Positions 1-7,690 of a stretch of DNA of 19,251 bases are shown here, one piece after another. The notes beneath the pieces were generated by a model. It ran no database searches. It worked only from the letters and a program-made list of their open reading frames with translations, and had not been told where the DNA came from. The position numbers and the translations under genes are program-made. The stretch is from the NCBI GenBank assembly GCA_005879815.1, contig VBKA01000076.1:1-19251 (forward strand), written 5' to 3'. Source of the DNA: Chloroflexota bacterium. Lineage in GTDB: Bacteria > Chloroflexota > Limnocylindria > QHBO01. Each line of letters opens with the position of its first letter. The stretch's first letter is position 1.

Positions 1-168
1 CCGAGTGGGAGACGGGGCTGCTTCGCTGGTGCCCTGCCGCGTCGCGAGGACGACGAGGGCGAGGGCCGCCGCTGTGGCCGCGATCCGGATGATGGGTCGC
101 AGACGGGGAGGGGTTGGGGGGTAAATGGTCGGGCCGGGGCTGGCCGCATGTGTCTGAGCTCGACGCAA
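1..168 (-). CDS. N-terminal part of a membrane-anchored or secreted protein, cut by the window edge
   Basis: This is an open frame of 56 codons without a stop, running off the left edge. I chose the TTG at 168 because a GGAGG ribosome-binding site (178-182 on the plus strand as CCTCC) lies 9 nt upstream, and a promoter lies further upstream at 241-268. The translation has a proline-rich start, then a basic stretch (about residues 21-27), then a hydrophobic segment of about 18 residues (roughly 28-45, rich in Ala, Leu and Val), and then a polar Ser/Ala/Pro/Thr stretch. This fits a signal anchor with the rest of the protein outside the cytoplasm. The family cannot be recognised from this fragment. 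It lies downstream of dprA in the same direction but has its own promoter. Confidence 0.55.
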   Translation of the reverse strand, partial: MRRAQTHAASPGPTIYPPTPPRLRPIIRIAATAAALALVVLATRQGTSEAAPSPTR

Positions 169-240
169 TAGACGCGTCCTCCAAAGGCTGTCTTCGATTC
201 CGCGTGGCCTGCTCGGGCTGGGGACGGATGTGGCGGGCGA

Positions 241-268
241 AGTATACCCGCCCAGGACGACGTGTCGA
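241..268 (-). promoter_or_regulatory. Sigma70-type promoter for the left-edge gene
   Basis: On the minus strand, TCGACA (263-268) is followed by a 16 nt spacer and TATACT (241-246). These match 5 of 6 bases of the -35 consensus TTGACA and 5 of 6 of the -10 consensus TATAAT. The element sits between the dprA stop (287) and the TTG start at 168. Transcription would begin near 234, giving a leader of about 65 nt that contains the GGAGG site. It is predicted from sequence only. Confidence 0.55.
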
Positions 269-286
269 ACCGCCGGAAGTACCAGA

Positions 287-1528
287 TCACCTGCCAGACG
301 CTCCTGGGTGACCGATTCGCCGCGCGGCGAGGGAGGCGTGGAAGGTGACGCCGCCGTAGCTGGCGACCAGCCCGCGAGCCTCCAGGAGGGTCAAGGCGCT
401 GGCCAGCTCCGAGGTGGCGAGATGGCTCCGGGCGCCCAGCTCCTCGATGGAACCGCTGCGCTTGATGAGCGCGCCGAGCACCAGTCCCTCCGTCTCCGAC
501 AGGCTGGCGACCACGTGAGCCTCCTGCGGGCGTCGGACGCCCAGGCCGAGCCTATGCAGGAGTGACGCCGGTGACGTCACGAGCTCCGCTTGATGGTCGG
601 CGATGAGCCGATTGCACCCCCTCGACGCGATCGAATCGATGGGACCTGGTACCGCGTAGAGATCCCGACCCTGCGCGAGCGCTGCCGATGCAGTCAGGAG
701 GGCGCCAGAGCGGTCCGGCGCCTCGATGACCACGGTGGCCTCCGAGAGTCCGCTGATGATCCGGTTGCGGCGGGCGAAGTCCGGCTTGCCGCCCAGGCGG
801 CCGGGAGGCGACTCGGAGACCAGGGCACCGCCCTCCGCCACGATGCGGGCCGCAAGGTCGCGGTGGCGTGGCGGGTAGACCCGGTCGATCGGCGCAGGCA
901 GGACCGCCACCGTCCGGCCGCCAGCCTCGAGCGCGGCGAGATGCGCGCGGCCGTCGATGCCCAGTGCCAGGCCGGAGACGACCGTGACGCCCGCGCGGGC
1001 GATCTCATCCGCGATGTCGACGGCCGCGGATAGCCCATAGCCCGACGGACGCCGCGTGCCCACCACCGCGACCGCCGGGAGCGCAAGGACGTCGAGATGG
1101 CCCAGGACATAGAGCACAGGCGGCCTGCCGTCGAGCCGCGCCAGGCTCGCCGGATACGCGGGATCGAGGGCCGTCACGACCGTGCCACCAACGCGACGAG
1201 CGGCCTCCTCGAGGTCCGCTGCGACGGTGGGCCAGCCGACTCGCTGCAGGCGCCGAAGGGCATCTTCTGTCTCGGCGTCGGAGCGTGGCAGCTGACGGAC
1301 GATCTCCGCGGGAGGAGATTGCAGGGCAGTCGCGGCACTGCCGAAGCGCCGGACCACCGCGGCAAAGCCCACGGGCCCGATACCGGGAATCGAGGCCAGG
1401 CCGATCCACGCCGCCCTCTCCGTCGGCGCGCTCCGCGAGGCATCGGCGCTGACGAATGCGAGGCCCCGCGGCCAATCCGCGTCGTGGTGGCTCACGCCCA
1501 ACGGACCTGTAGCTCCCACGCCGATCAC
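287..1528 (-). CDS. dprA: DNA-processing protein DprA (natural transformation)
   Basis: DprA binds incoming single-stranded DNA in the cytoplasm and loads RecA onto it during natural transformation. The 413 aa product has a helix-hairpin-helix-like segment near residues 44-64 (IPGIGPVGF). A Rossmann-like DprA core follows at about 120-330, with GTRRPSGYG at 157-165, SGLALGIDGRAH at 185-196, ARRNRIISGLS at 252-262 and SGALLTA at 274-280. The C-terminal winged-helix segment lies at about 340-400. The usual SGLARGID has Leu in place of Arg. The GTG start at 1528 overlaps the comM stop (GTGA), so the two genes are translationally coupled. Family assignment is secure. DprA also occurs in bacteria not known to be transformable, so competence itself is inferred. 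Confidence 0.95.
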   Translation of the reverse strand: MIGVGATGPLGVSHHDADWPRGLAFVSADASRSAPTERAAWIGLASIPGIGPVGFAAVVRRFGSAATALQSPPAEIVRQLPRSDAETEDALRRLQRVGWPTVAADLEEAARRVGGTVVTALDPAYPASLARLDGRPPVLYVLGHLDVLALPAVAVVGTRRPSGYGLSAAVDIADEIARAGVTVVSGLALGIDGRAHLAALEAGGRTVAVLPAPIDRVYPPRHRDLAARIVAEGGALVSESPPGRLGGKPDFARRNRIISGLSEATVVIEAPDRSGALLTASAALAQGRDLYAVPGPIDSIASRGCNRLIADHQAELVTSPASLLHRLGLGVRRPQEAHVVASLSETEGLVLGALIKRSGSIEELGARSHLATSELASALTLLEARGLVASYGGVTFHASLAARRIGHPGASGR

Positions 1529-3030
1529 GCGGCCCGCTCCGGTCTGTAGGCGAGCGCCTCGTCCACATCGGCCTGGCAGATCTCATCGGATCCGGACAGG
1601 TCGGCGATGGTTCGGGCCATGCGGGCAACGCGGTGGAGGCGCCGCGGCGAGAGCCCAAAGCGCCGCCCCCGCTGCTGCAGGAGGCCACCGAGCCGCACCG
1701 GGAGGCCCGCATCGGTTCCGAGCGCACCCTGCAGCTCCGCATTGCCGACGCCCTGTCGCTCGACCTGGATACGCCAGGCTGCGTGCACGCGCTGCGCCAC
1801 CGTCGAGCTCGGCTCGGCACCATCGGGCGCGTCGCGGAGCTCGGGCTCGTCCATCGCCACCCACAGGTCCAGCCTGTCCCGCAGGGGGCCCGAGAGTCGC
1901 GCCGTATAGCGGCGCGCGGCGCCATCCTCGCATCTGCACGCATGGCGGCGGGATCCGCGCCACCCACAGGGACATGGGTTGAAGGCCGAGAGGAGGGTGA
2001 ATCGCGCCGGCAGCGTGAGCGCGCCCTCGACTCGCGCGATGGTCACGATCCCCGACTCGAGTGGCTGGCGGAGAGCGTCGAGCGCATCGGCCCGGAACTG
2101 GAGCATCTCGTCCAGCAGCAGCACCCCGCGATGCGCGAGGCTCGCTTCCCCGGGCCGGACGCGCGACCCGCCGCCGACCAGGGCCTGCGTCGAGACGGTA
2201 TGGTGAGGCGCGCGGAAGGGCCGCCGCCGGATCACCGGCTCGCGACGGTCGATCAACCCGGCAACCGAATGGATGCGGCTCACCTCGACCGCCTCGCCCT
2301 CCTCCAGCGGCGGTAGCAGCCCCTCGCCACAGCGCAGGATGAGCGTCTTCCCGATCCCCGGCGGCCCGCTGAGCGCCAGGCTGTGACGGCCCGCGATGGC
2401 GATCTCCAGCGCACGGCGCGCCAGCGGCTGACCGATGACGTCGGCGAGATCCGGCACGCCGGACGGCGCGCTCCACGAGGGGATCGGGGTCGGCTCCGCG
2501 GCCGGCAGCTCGCGCAGCCCCACGAGGTGCGCGACCGTCTCTCCGAGCGAGGCGGCGCCACGCACCGAGATCTCGCGCACGCTCGCGGCTTCACGGACGC
2601 TCGCCTGCGGGACGATCACCTCGCCCACCTCTGCCGATCGCGCGGCAGCCGCCAGGGCCAGGGTTCCCGGCACCGGCCGCAGGCTGCCGTCGAGAGCCAG
2701 CTCACCGATCAGGGCGCAGCGCCGAGTCGGCGCCGGCCCCAGCTGGCCAGATGCTCCCAGGATGGCGGCGGCGATCGCCAGGTCGTAGCTGGTGCCTTCC
2801 TTGGGCAGGTCGGCCGGGGCGAGATTGACGGTGATCCGGCGAGCCGGGACCTCGAATCCGCAGTTGCGGATCGCGGAGCGGACGCGCTCGCGCGCCTCCT
2901 GCACGGCGCTCCCCGCAAGGCCAACGATCGTCAGCGAGGGAAGCCCAAACGCCACATCGGCTTCAACGCGAACCGGTACGCCATCCACTCCGAGGACAGT
3001 CGCGGAGAGCATCTCGCTGAGCACGGCCAC
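1525..3030 (-). CDS. comM: ComM/YifB-family Mg-chelatase-like AAA+ ATPase
   Basis: ComM is a hexameric AAA+ helicase that extends branches of incoming DNA during recombination in natural transformation. The 501 aa product matches the usual length (about 505 aa). It has an N-terminal Lon-like ChlI fold (about 1-180), Walker A SGPPGIGKT at 221-229, the family hallmark PFRAPHHT at 271-278 followed by ALVGGG, and Walker B GVLLLDEM at 302-309. The sensor region SAFNPCPCG (348-356) and CRC (365-367) form the family's cysteine cluster. A C-terminal Mg-chelatase domain follows. The usual LDELPEF is LDEMLQF here. The start is either GTG at 3030 or ATG at 3012 (residue 7); no strong ribosome-binding site decides it. 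It is coupled to dprA by a 4 nt overlap. Confidence 0.95.
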   Translation of the reverse strand: MAVLSEMLSATVLGVDGVPVRVEADVAFGLPSLTIVGLAGSAVQEARERVRSAIRNCGFEVPARRITVNLAPADLPKEGTSYDLAIAAAILGASGQLGPAPTRRCALIGELALDGSLRPVPGTLALAAAARSAEVGEVIVPQASVREAASVREISVRGAASLGETVAHLVGLRELPAAEPTPIPSWSAPSGVPDLADVIGQPLARRALEIAIAGRHSLALSGPPGIGKTLILRCGEGLLPPLEEGEAVEVSRIHSVAGLIDRREPVIRRRPFRAPHHTVSTQALVGGGSRVRPGEASLAHRGVLLLDEMLQFRADALDALRQPLESGIVTIARVEGALTLPARFTLLSAFNPCPCGWRGSRRHACRCEDGAARRYTARLSGPLRDRLDLWVAMDEPELRDAPDGAEPSSTVAQRVHAAWRIQVERQGVGNAELQGALGTDAGLPVRLGGLLQQRGRRFGLSPRRLHRVARMARTIADLSGSDEICQADVDEALAYRPERAA

Positions 3031-3124
3031 CTCGCGGGACGGAGGCGTGGCAGCGATCTGGGAGTGCCGGCCGCCCGCCTGCTCGCCTCCATGCTCAAGC
3101 GGCGACCGGCTCAGCCAGCCTAGG

Positions 3125-3172
3125 CATCGGTCCTTATCGGCCCGTTAGGAAGGCCTTACTGCAGGACCGATG
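3125..3172. repeat. 10-bp inverted repeat in the comM upstream gap
   Basis: CATCGGTCCT (3125-3134) and AGGACCGATG (3163-3172) are perfect inverted copies separated by 28 nt. The interval itself contains a GGCC/GGCC pairing. The element lies in the 155 nt gap between the stop of the TadZ-like gene (3187) and the comM start (3030). Neither strand has a T-tract after it, so it is a poor intrinsic terminator. An operator or processing hairpin for comM-dprA is possible. I see nothing else in this gap, including no clear promoter. Confidence 0.45.
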
Positions 3173-3186
3173 GAGGAGCGGAGTCC

Positions 3187-4374
3187 TCAGCGGACGGCGG
3201 CCACCTCTGCGGCCGCCTGGCGGTCGACCTCGCGCGCGAAATCAGCCACGCTGCGGCCCAGGGGGCTGTCCGGCCGTGACGACATGAACGGCTCGCCCGA
3301 GTTCAGCGCGGAGATCGCCCCGCGGTATTCATTGATCACCTGGTAGTCGATCTTGCGGCCCAGGACGGACTCGGCGTTCTTGACGTTGATGCCGGTGAAC
3401 GCGTTCGATCGGTTCAGGACGAGCTGCACCTTCGATCGCTCGTAGCCAAGGTTGTCCATGGTCTTGAGCATGAGCTGCACGTTCTTCAGGCACGACAGGT
3501 CCGCGGTCATGACCACGAAGATCACGTCGGCCTCGTCGAAGAGCTGCAAGTTGAAGTCGTCGAGCGACTTGGCCATGTCGACCAGCACGTAGTCGTACAG
3601 GCGGCGCGCGATGCTCAGCACGTTCGACAGCGACGCCGGGTCGCTGCGCTGGCGCTCGACGACGATGTCCGCCGCCTCTGGCGTGGTGGGCGCAAGGAGC
3701 AGGTCGAGCGATGAGTGATGGCGGACGACGAGCTTCTTGAACAGCTCCGTGTCAAGGTCCGGCTCGTTCATGGCGTTGACGATCGATGCGCTCTCAAGCC
3801 CCAGGTCCAGGAAGACGCGCAGGTCGCCGAACTGCAGGTTGGCGTCCATCAGCAGCGTGCGGCGCTTGAACTCGGCGGTCAGGCAGATGCCGGCGTTGAT
3901 GGCGATGGTGGTGGTGCCCACCCCGCCCTTGGCGCCGTAGAAGAGCGACAGCCGGCCGAGAGTTGTCTGTTCCGCGCTCCCCTCCCGCGTGCCGGTCCCG
4001 CTTCGCGCCAGCAGGGCCCGGATGCGGGCGATCAGCTCCAGGGGGTGGAAGGGCTTGACGATGTCGTCGTCGGCGCCAGCCCGCAGGCCCTTGACGCGCT
4101 CACCGACATCCGCCTCGGAGGTGAGCATGATGATCGGCACCCGGGCCCCGGCGCGCTCACCCTGCCTGATGCGCTGCGTCGCCGCGTACCCGTCGAGCTT
4201 GGGCATCGCGACGTCCATCAGGATCAGCTCGGGCTCGCCGGTACGGGCCAGCTCTACGCCAGCCTCGCCATCGGATGCCACCAGGACCTCGAATCCCTCC
4301 TGCTTGAGGGTGAAGACGAGGACGCGCTGGATGTTCAGGTCGTCGTCGACGACCAGGACCTTGGTGGCAGCCAT
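3187..4374 (-). CDS. TadZ/CpaE-like protein: receiver domain fused to a MinD/ParA-type ATPase
   Basis: TadZ/CpaE proteins are cytoplasmic factors that place and assemble Tad pilus machinery at the pole. This 395 aa protein has a receiver domain at about 1-125, with an acidic pocket at D10-D12, phosphoacceptor D54 (ILMDVAMPKLDG), T85 and K107. After a linker there is a MinD-like ATPase with deviant Walker A GAKGGVGTTT (147-156), MDANLQFGD (176-184) and VLVDMAKS (263-270). Most TadZ receivers are degenerate; this one keeps every phosphorylation residue. The ATG at 4374 shares its A with the TGA stop of the hydrolase gene. A TTG one codon upstream is possible but less likely. An internal TATACT lies at about 4394-4399. 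The tad genes at 8584-14682 support a pilus role, but a general receiver-ParA regulator is the alternative. Confidence 0.85.
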   Translation of the reverse strand: MAATKVLVVDDDLNIQRVLVFTLKQEGFEVLVASDGEAGVELARTGEPELILMDVAMPKLDGYAATQRIRQGERAGARVPIIMLTSEADVGERVKGLRAGADDDIVKPFHPLELIARIRALLARSGTGTREGSAEQTTLGRLSLFYGAKGGVGTTTIAINAGICLTAEFKRRTLLMDANLQFGDLRVFLDLGLESASIVNAMNEPDLDTELFKKLVVRHHSSLDLLLAPTTPEAADIVVERQRSDPASLSNVLSIARRLYDYVLVDMAKSLDDFNLQLFDEADVIFVVMTADLSCLKNVQLMLKTMDNLGYERSKVQLVLNRSNAFTGINVKNAESVLGRKIDYQVINEYRGAISALNSGEPFMSSRPDSPLGRSVADFAREVDRQAAAEVAAVR

Positions 4375-5354
4375 CAAGAACCCGCTGGCGAGAAGTCCGC
4401 GCCAGTATAGAGGCGCCCATGTGGCTCAGACCGATGGCTCGCCCCGTCCAGATGGCGCTCCAGGAAGCCAAGGACGCGAGCCTCGTAGTCGGCGCCACCA
4501 AAGGCATGCGCCTCGGGATGGCCCGCTCCCGGGACGACATACAGCTCCTTGGGTTCGTGGGCCGCGGCGTACAGCCGCAGCGCCTGGCTGTGATCGATGA
4601 GCCGATCCTCCCGCGGGGCAATGATCAGCAATCCACGCGGTGCGATGTCGGCGACGCGATCGATGGGCGACAGCAGCCGCGTTCGGGCCCGGACACTGGC
4701 CGCCGCCACGATCAGGCGCGATCCGAGCCCGGCGAGCGGGTAGTGCCATTCCCGCATGCGGTTGGCGATCGGGTGGTGCAGGTCCGCGTAGGGCGCGTCC
4801 GCCACCACAGCGGCCACCGGCAGGTCCGGTGCGGCCAGGATGGCGATCGCCGCGCCCATGCTCATCCCCATCAGCGCTATGGGTCCCAGCCCACGACCCT
4901 CGAGCAGGCGCACCGCCGCGGCGACGTCGTGGCGCTCCGCGGTTCCCAGGGTGATGTCCGCGTCACCGCTCGTCCCGTGCCCGCGGAAGTCGAACTGCAG
5001 GACGTGGTAGTGCTCTCTGAGCCAGGGAACGAAGGCGGAGAGCTCCCCCAGCCGGTTCCAGCTGAAGCCGTGCATCAGGATGACCGCGGACCGAGTCTCA
5101 TGCCGAGCCGCCACGAGCCAGCCGGACAGAGTCACGCCGTCATCGGTCGTGAAGCGAACCTCTTCGTACGGCAACCCCAGCTCGGCGGGCGTGAGCGCGT
5201 CGCCCTCCACGAAGGGCAGGAACGGCCGCCGCGGCGGGCGCATCAGGCGCCGCGAGCCTTCGACGGTCAGGAAGGCGACATACGCCGCCGTCAGCGCGCC
5301 CAGCGCGCGCCCAAGCCAGGCCAGCAGGCCGCGCCTGGACCGCTCCCCCGCCAT
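4374..5354 (-). CDS. Alpha/beta hydrolase with N-terminal membrane anchor
   Basis: The 326 aa product belongs to the serine alpha/beta-hydrolase superfamily (COG1073-like). A basic, hydrophobic N-terminus (about 10-31) looks like a signal anchor. The oxyanion-hole motif is LMHGF (93-97). The FDFRGHGTSG segment (121-130) is typical of the fold. The nucleophile elbow is GMSMG with S165. The catalytic acid is D250 or D254 and the histidine is H279 (GAGHPEAH). The substrate cannot be told. I chose the ATG at 5354 because it lies 23 nt after the slipin gene and has a GGGAGG upstream, although the spacing of about 14 nt is long. A longer in-frame extension upstream would overlap the slipin gene. 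Its stop overlaps the next gene's start by one base, so it belongs to the NfeD-slipin-hydrolase-TadZ run. Confidence 0.88.
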   Translation of the reverse strand: MAGERSRRGLLAWLGRALGALTAAYVAFLTVEGSRRLMRPPRRPFLPFVEGDALTPAELGLPYEEVRFTTDDGVTLSGWLVAARHETRSAVILMHGFSWNRLGELSAFVPWLREHYHVLQFDFRGHGTSGDADITLGTAERHDVAAAVRLLEGRGLGPIALMGMSMGAAIAILAAPDLPVAAVVADAPYADLHHPIANRMREWHYPLAGLGSRLIVAAASVRARTRLLSPIDRVADIAPRGLLIIAPREDRLIDHSQALRLYAAAHEPKELYVVPGAGHPEAHAFGGADYEARVLGFLERHLDGASHRSEPHGRLYTGADFSPAGS

Positions 5355-5377
5355 CGGTCTCGAATCAGCCTCCCGCC

Positions 5378-6271
5378 TCAGCCGGGGCCCTCTGGCGCCA
5401 CGCGCGTGGTGCGCATCGCGTCGGTGATCGGCCGCGTCAGCTCCGCCAGCTCCATGGGGATGACCCACTTCGTCGACTCGCCGGCGCCGAGCACCTTGAT
5501 CGCGTCCAGGTACTGGAGCGCCATCGTCTTCTGGTCGATCCCCTGGGCCGCGCCAAAGATCGTCTTGAGCGCGTTGGCGTATCCCTCTGCCTGGAGGATC
5601 TGGCTCTGGCGGTTGCCCTCCGCACGCAGGATGGCGCTCTGCTTGTCGCCCTCGGCCACATTGATGGTGGCCTGCCGAGTGCCCTCCGACTCGGTGATCA
5701 CCGCGCGGCGTCCCCGCTCGGCACTCATCTGGCGGTTCATCGCCTCCTGGATCTCGCGCGGCGGCACGATCTCCCGGATCTCGACGTTGGTGATCTTCAC
5801 GCCCCAGCGATGCGTCACCTCGTCGAGCTTGGCGCGCAGCGTGTTGTTGATCTCCTCGCGCTTGGCGAGCACGTCGTCGAGCGGGATGTCGCCGATCACG
5901 GCGCGCAAGGTGGTCGCCGCCAGCGCCTGGCTGGCGCCGGAGAAGCTGGTCACCGCGGTGACCGACTCCTCCGGGTCGAAGACCTTGGAATAGACCAGGA
6001 AGTCGATGCTGATGGGCGCGTTGTCCTTCGTGATGCAGGTCTGCTGCGGAATCTCGATGTAGAACTCGCGCAGGTCCACCTTCACCGTCTGCTGCACGAT
6101 CGGGACGAGGAGGATGATCCCCGGTCCCGCCGCGCCATTCGTCACCCGGCCAAAGGTGAACACCACCAGCCGCTCGTACTGGCGAACGATGTGGATGGTG
6201 TTGGCGATCAGGAACAGGATGACCAGCAGGACGATCACCAGGATCGCCAGCGTCACCGGGTTATCGAACAT
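5378..6271 (-). CDS. SPFH/stomatin-family (slipin) membrane protein
   Basis: Slipins are membrane-anchored scaffold proteins that form large oligomeric cages in membrane microdomains. They are usually encoded with an NfeD-type protease. The 297 aa product has one N-terminal transmembrane helix (about 5-24), then the SPFH/band-7 domain. Signature stretches include VRQYERLVVFTFGR (29-42) and PGIILLVPIVQQ (50-61), followed by the long helical region with EIVPPREIQEAMNRQMSAER. The ATG at 6271 is chosen because GAGGGAG lies 6 nt upstream. It overlaps the end of nfeD by 11 nt. An in-frame ATG at 6286 lacks that spacing. The direct NfeD neighbour supports the assignment. Confidence 0.93.
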   Translation of the reverse strand: MFDNPVTLAILVIVLLVILFLIANTIHIVRQYERLVVFTFGRVTNGAAGPGIILLVPIVQQTVKVDLREFYIEIPQQTCITKDNAPISIDFLVYSKVFDPEESVTAVTSFSGASQALAATTLRAVIGDIPLDDVLAKREEINNTLRAKLDEVTHRWGVKITNVEIREIVPPREIQEAMNRQMSAERGRRAVITESEGTRQATINVAEGDKQSAILRAEGNRQSQILQAEGYANALKTIFGAAQGIDQKTMALQYLDAIKVLGAGESTKWVIPMELAELTRPITDAMRTTRVAPEGPG

Positions 6272-7637
6272 TCGTGTCTCCCTCATTGGCGGGCGGTCCG
6301 GCGGCAGCCGTCGGCTCGACGAGGAGCTCCAGCCCCTTGACCTGCAGGACGCGGAGTGGCGTTCCTGGTGAGATTGGCTCCCCCTGACTGCGAGCCGACC
6401 AGGCCTCGCCCGCAGCATAGGCGATGCCCGTCGGCGCAATGAGTGTCCGGGCCACGGCGTTCGAGCCCACCAGGCCCCTGATGGGAACCGGAATCGGGCG
6501 CTGCTGGCGCATTCGCATCAACGCCCGGATCAGTCCGTAGAAATAGAAGAGCGTGAGGACCAGGATGAGGCCGATGAGGATCGGGCTCACCTGGACCCGG
6601 ATCGACTCCTGGCCGGGCGCCACGCCGGTCCACAGCGCGGAGGCGCCCAGGATGAAGCAGACCACTCCGCCCAGCGTCAGGAGGCCGTGGCTGGGCAGAT
6701 GGAGGTCGAGCACGAACAGCCCGATGCCGATGACGATGAGGATCAGCCCGCCCAGGTTGAGCGGCAGGCTGTTTGAGCCGATGAAGGCCAGTACGATGGC
6801 GATGGCGCCGAGCGTTCCCGAGACGTAGTTCGGGTGGAAGAGCTCGGCCAGGATGCCGTAGAACCCGATGGTGAACAGGATGAAGGCCAGGTTCGGGTCC
6901 GAAAGCAGGTGGAGCAGGCCCTGGCCGGGGTTCATGCTGATGTCGCTGATCGCGAGGCCCGAGAGCTTGGGGAGCGGCTGGCCGTCGTGCTTGTACGCGA
7001 AGCCATCCGCGCGAGTCCCCTTGTCGACTGCCGCCAGGAGCTCGGTCTCGGTGGTCGCCAGGATGTCGACCACCGGGGGGGTCATGGCCACCGCGTCGGC
7101 GGCGCCAAGGCTGGAGGCTTTCCGGACCGCGCTCTCCGCCCAGTCCGCGTTGCGGTTGTGCGTGGACGCGAGCTGCCGGATCTTCGCGGCGTAGAAGTTG
7201 GTGATCTTGGTGGCTTCGGTGCTGGGCAGGTCTTCGCCGCTCGAGCCGACGACCGCCGCGGCGCCGATGCTCGTGGACGGAGCCATGGCCGCCACGTCGC
7301 CGGCCAGCGTGATGAACGTCGCCGCGGATCCCGCCCCGGCGCCCTCCGGCGCCACCCAGGTGATGACCGGCACGGGGCTGGCAAGGATCGCCTTCAGCAT
7401 GCGATCCATGCTGGTCAGCTCGCCGCCCGGTGAGTCGATCTGGATGATCACCGCGGCCAGGTTGGAGTCAGCCGCGGACTTGAGCGCCTCTTCGAGGTAG
7501 GCCGCATTCACCTGGTCGATGACGCCGGTGAGACGGATGCGGCCCACGCCGTTGGGATCCGCCGCCTGGGCATGACCGACCGCCAGAAGCGTGCCCAGGA
7601 CGAGGGCGATGAGTGAGGCCACCCTCCGCACGGCCAT
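6261..7637 (-). CDS. NfeD-family membrane-bound serine protease (ClpP-class, long form)
   Basis: The long NfeD form joins a ClpP-class serine protease to a membrane region and an OB-fold domain. It is thought to cleave or regulate stomatin partners. The 458 aa product has a signal peptide (about 1-25, ending AQA), then the protease domain with VIIQIDSPGGEL (63-74) and GAGSAATF (101-108), where S104 is the likely nucleophile. A Ser/Lys dyad is known in this family. About five hydrophobic helices follow at roughly 255-385, then a C-terminal OB-fold NfeD domain with GLVGSNAVAR and LRVLQVKGLELLVE. The ATG at 7637 starts right at the signal peptide. It has no ribosome-binding site but a TATACT 9 nt upstream, suggesting a leaderless transcript. 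The last 11 nt overlap the slipin start. Confidence 0.92.
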   Translation of the reverse strand: MAVRRVASLIALVLGTLLAVGHAQAADPNGVGRIRLTGVIDQVNAAYLEEALKSAADSNLAAVIIQIDSPGGELTSMDRMLKAILASPVPVITWVAPEGAGAGSAATFITLAGDVAAMAPSTSIGAAAVVGSSGEDLPSTEATKITNFYAAKIRQLASTHNRNADWAESAVRKASSLGAADAVAMTPPVVDILATTETELLAAVDKGTRADGFAYKHDGQPLPKLSGLAISDISMNPGQGLLHLLSDPNLAFILFTIGFYGILAELFHPNYVSGTLGAIAIVLAFIGSNSLPLNLGGLILIVIGIGLFVLDLHLPSHGLLTLGGVVCFILGASALWTGVAPGQESIRVQVSPILIGLILVLTLFYFYGLIRALMRMRQQRPIPVPIRGLVGSNAVARTLIAPTGIAYAAGEAWSARSQGEPISPGTPLRVLQVKGLELLVEPTAAAGPPANEGDTNVR

Positions 7638-7646
7638 GATGGCGCG

Positions 7647-7652
7647 AGTATA
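7647..7652 (-). promoter_or_regulatory. Possible -10 box for the NfeD operon (leaderless start)
   Basis: TATACT on the minus strand lies 9 nt upstream of the NfeD ATG at 7637, in the 53 nt gap after the Nudix gene. No good -35 box is visible, and no Shine-Dalgarno sequence precedes the ATG. If used, transcription would begin within a few bases of the start codon. Read-through from the Nudix gene is the alternative. Confidence 0.35.
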
Positions 7653-7690
7653 CGCGGGAGCTTGCGGCAGCCCGGTTGGGGCGATTCGGC

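Noticed and set aside
105..139. G-quadruplex-like array of G runs (plus strand)
   Set aside because: The runs are the reverse complement of Pro codons in the N-terminus of the left-edge gene, and such runs are common at this GC content. No regulatory claim is justified.
5051..5090. Hairpin-like pairing at the convergent ends near 15051-15090 was also considered as a terminator
   Set aside because: CCACAG (15052-15057) and CTGTGG (15081-15086) pair, but only 6 bp across a 23 nt loop and with no T-run on either strand. Coordinates given in the text refer to 15051-15090; the field marks an unrelated part of the hydrolase gene that showed nothing of note.
4419..5993. Long open frame of about 520 codons on the plus strand opposite the hydrolase and slipin genes
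   Set aside because: It lies antisense to two well-supported genes, has the composition of a high-GC shadow frame and shows no domain.
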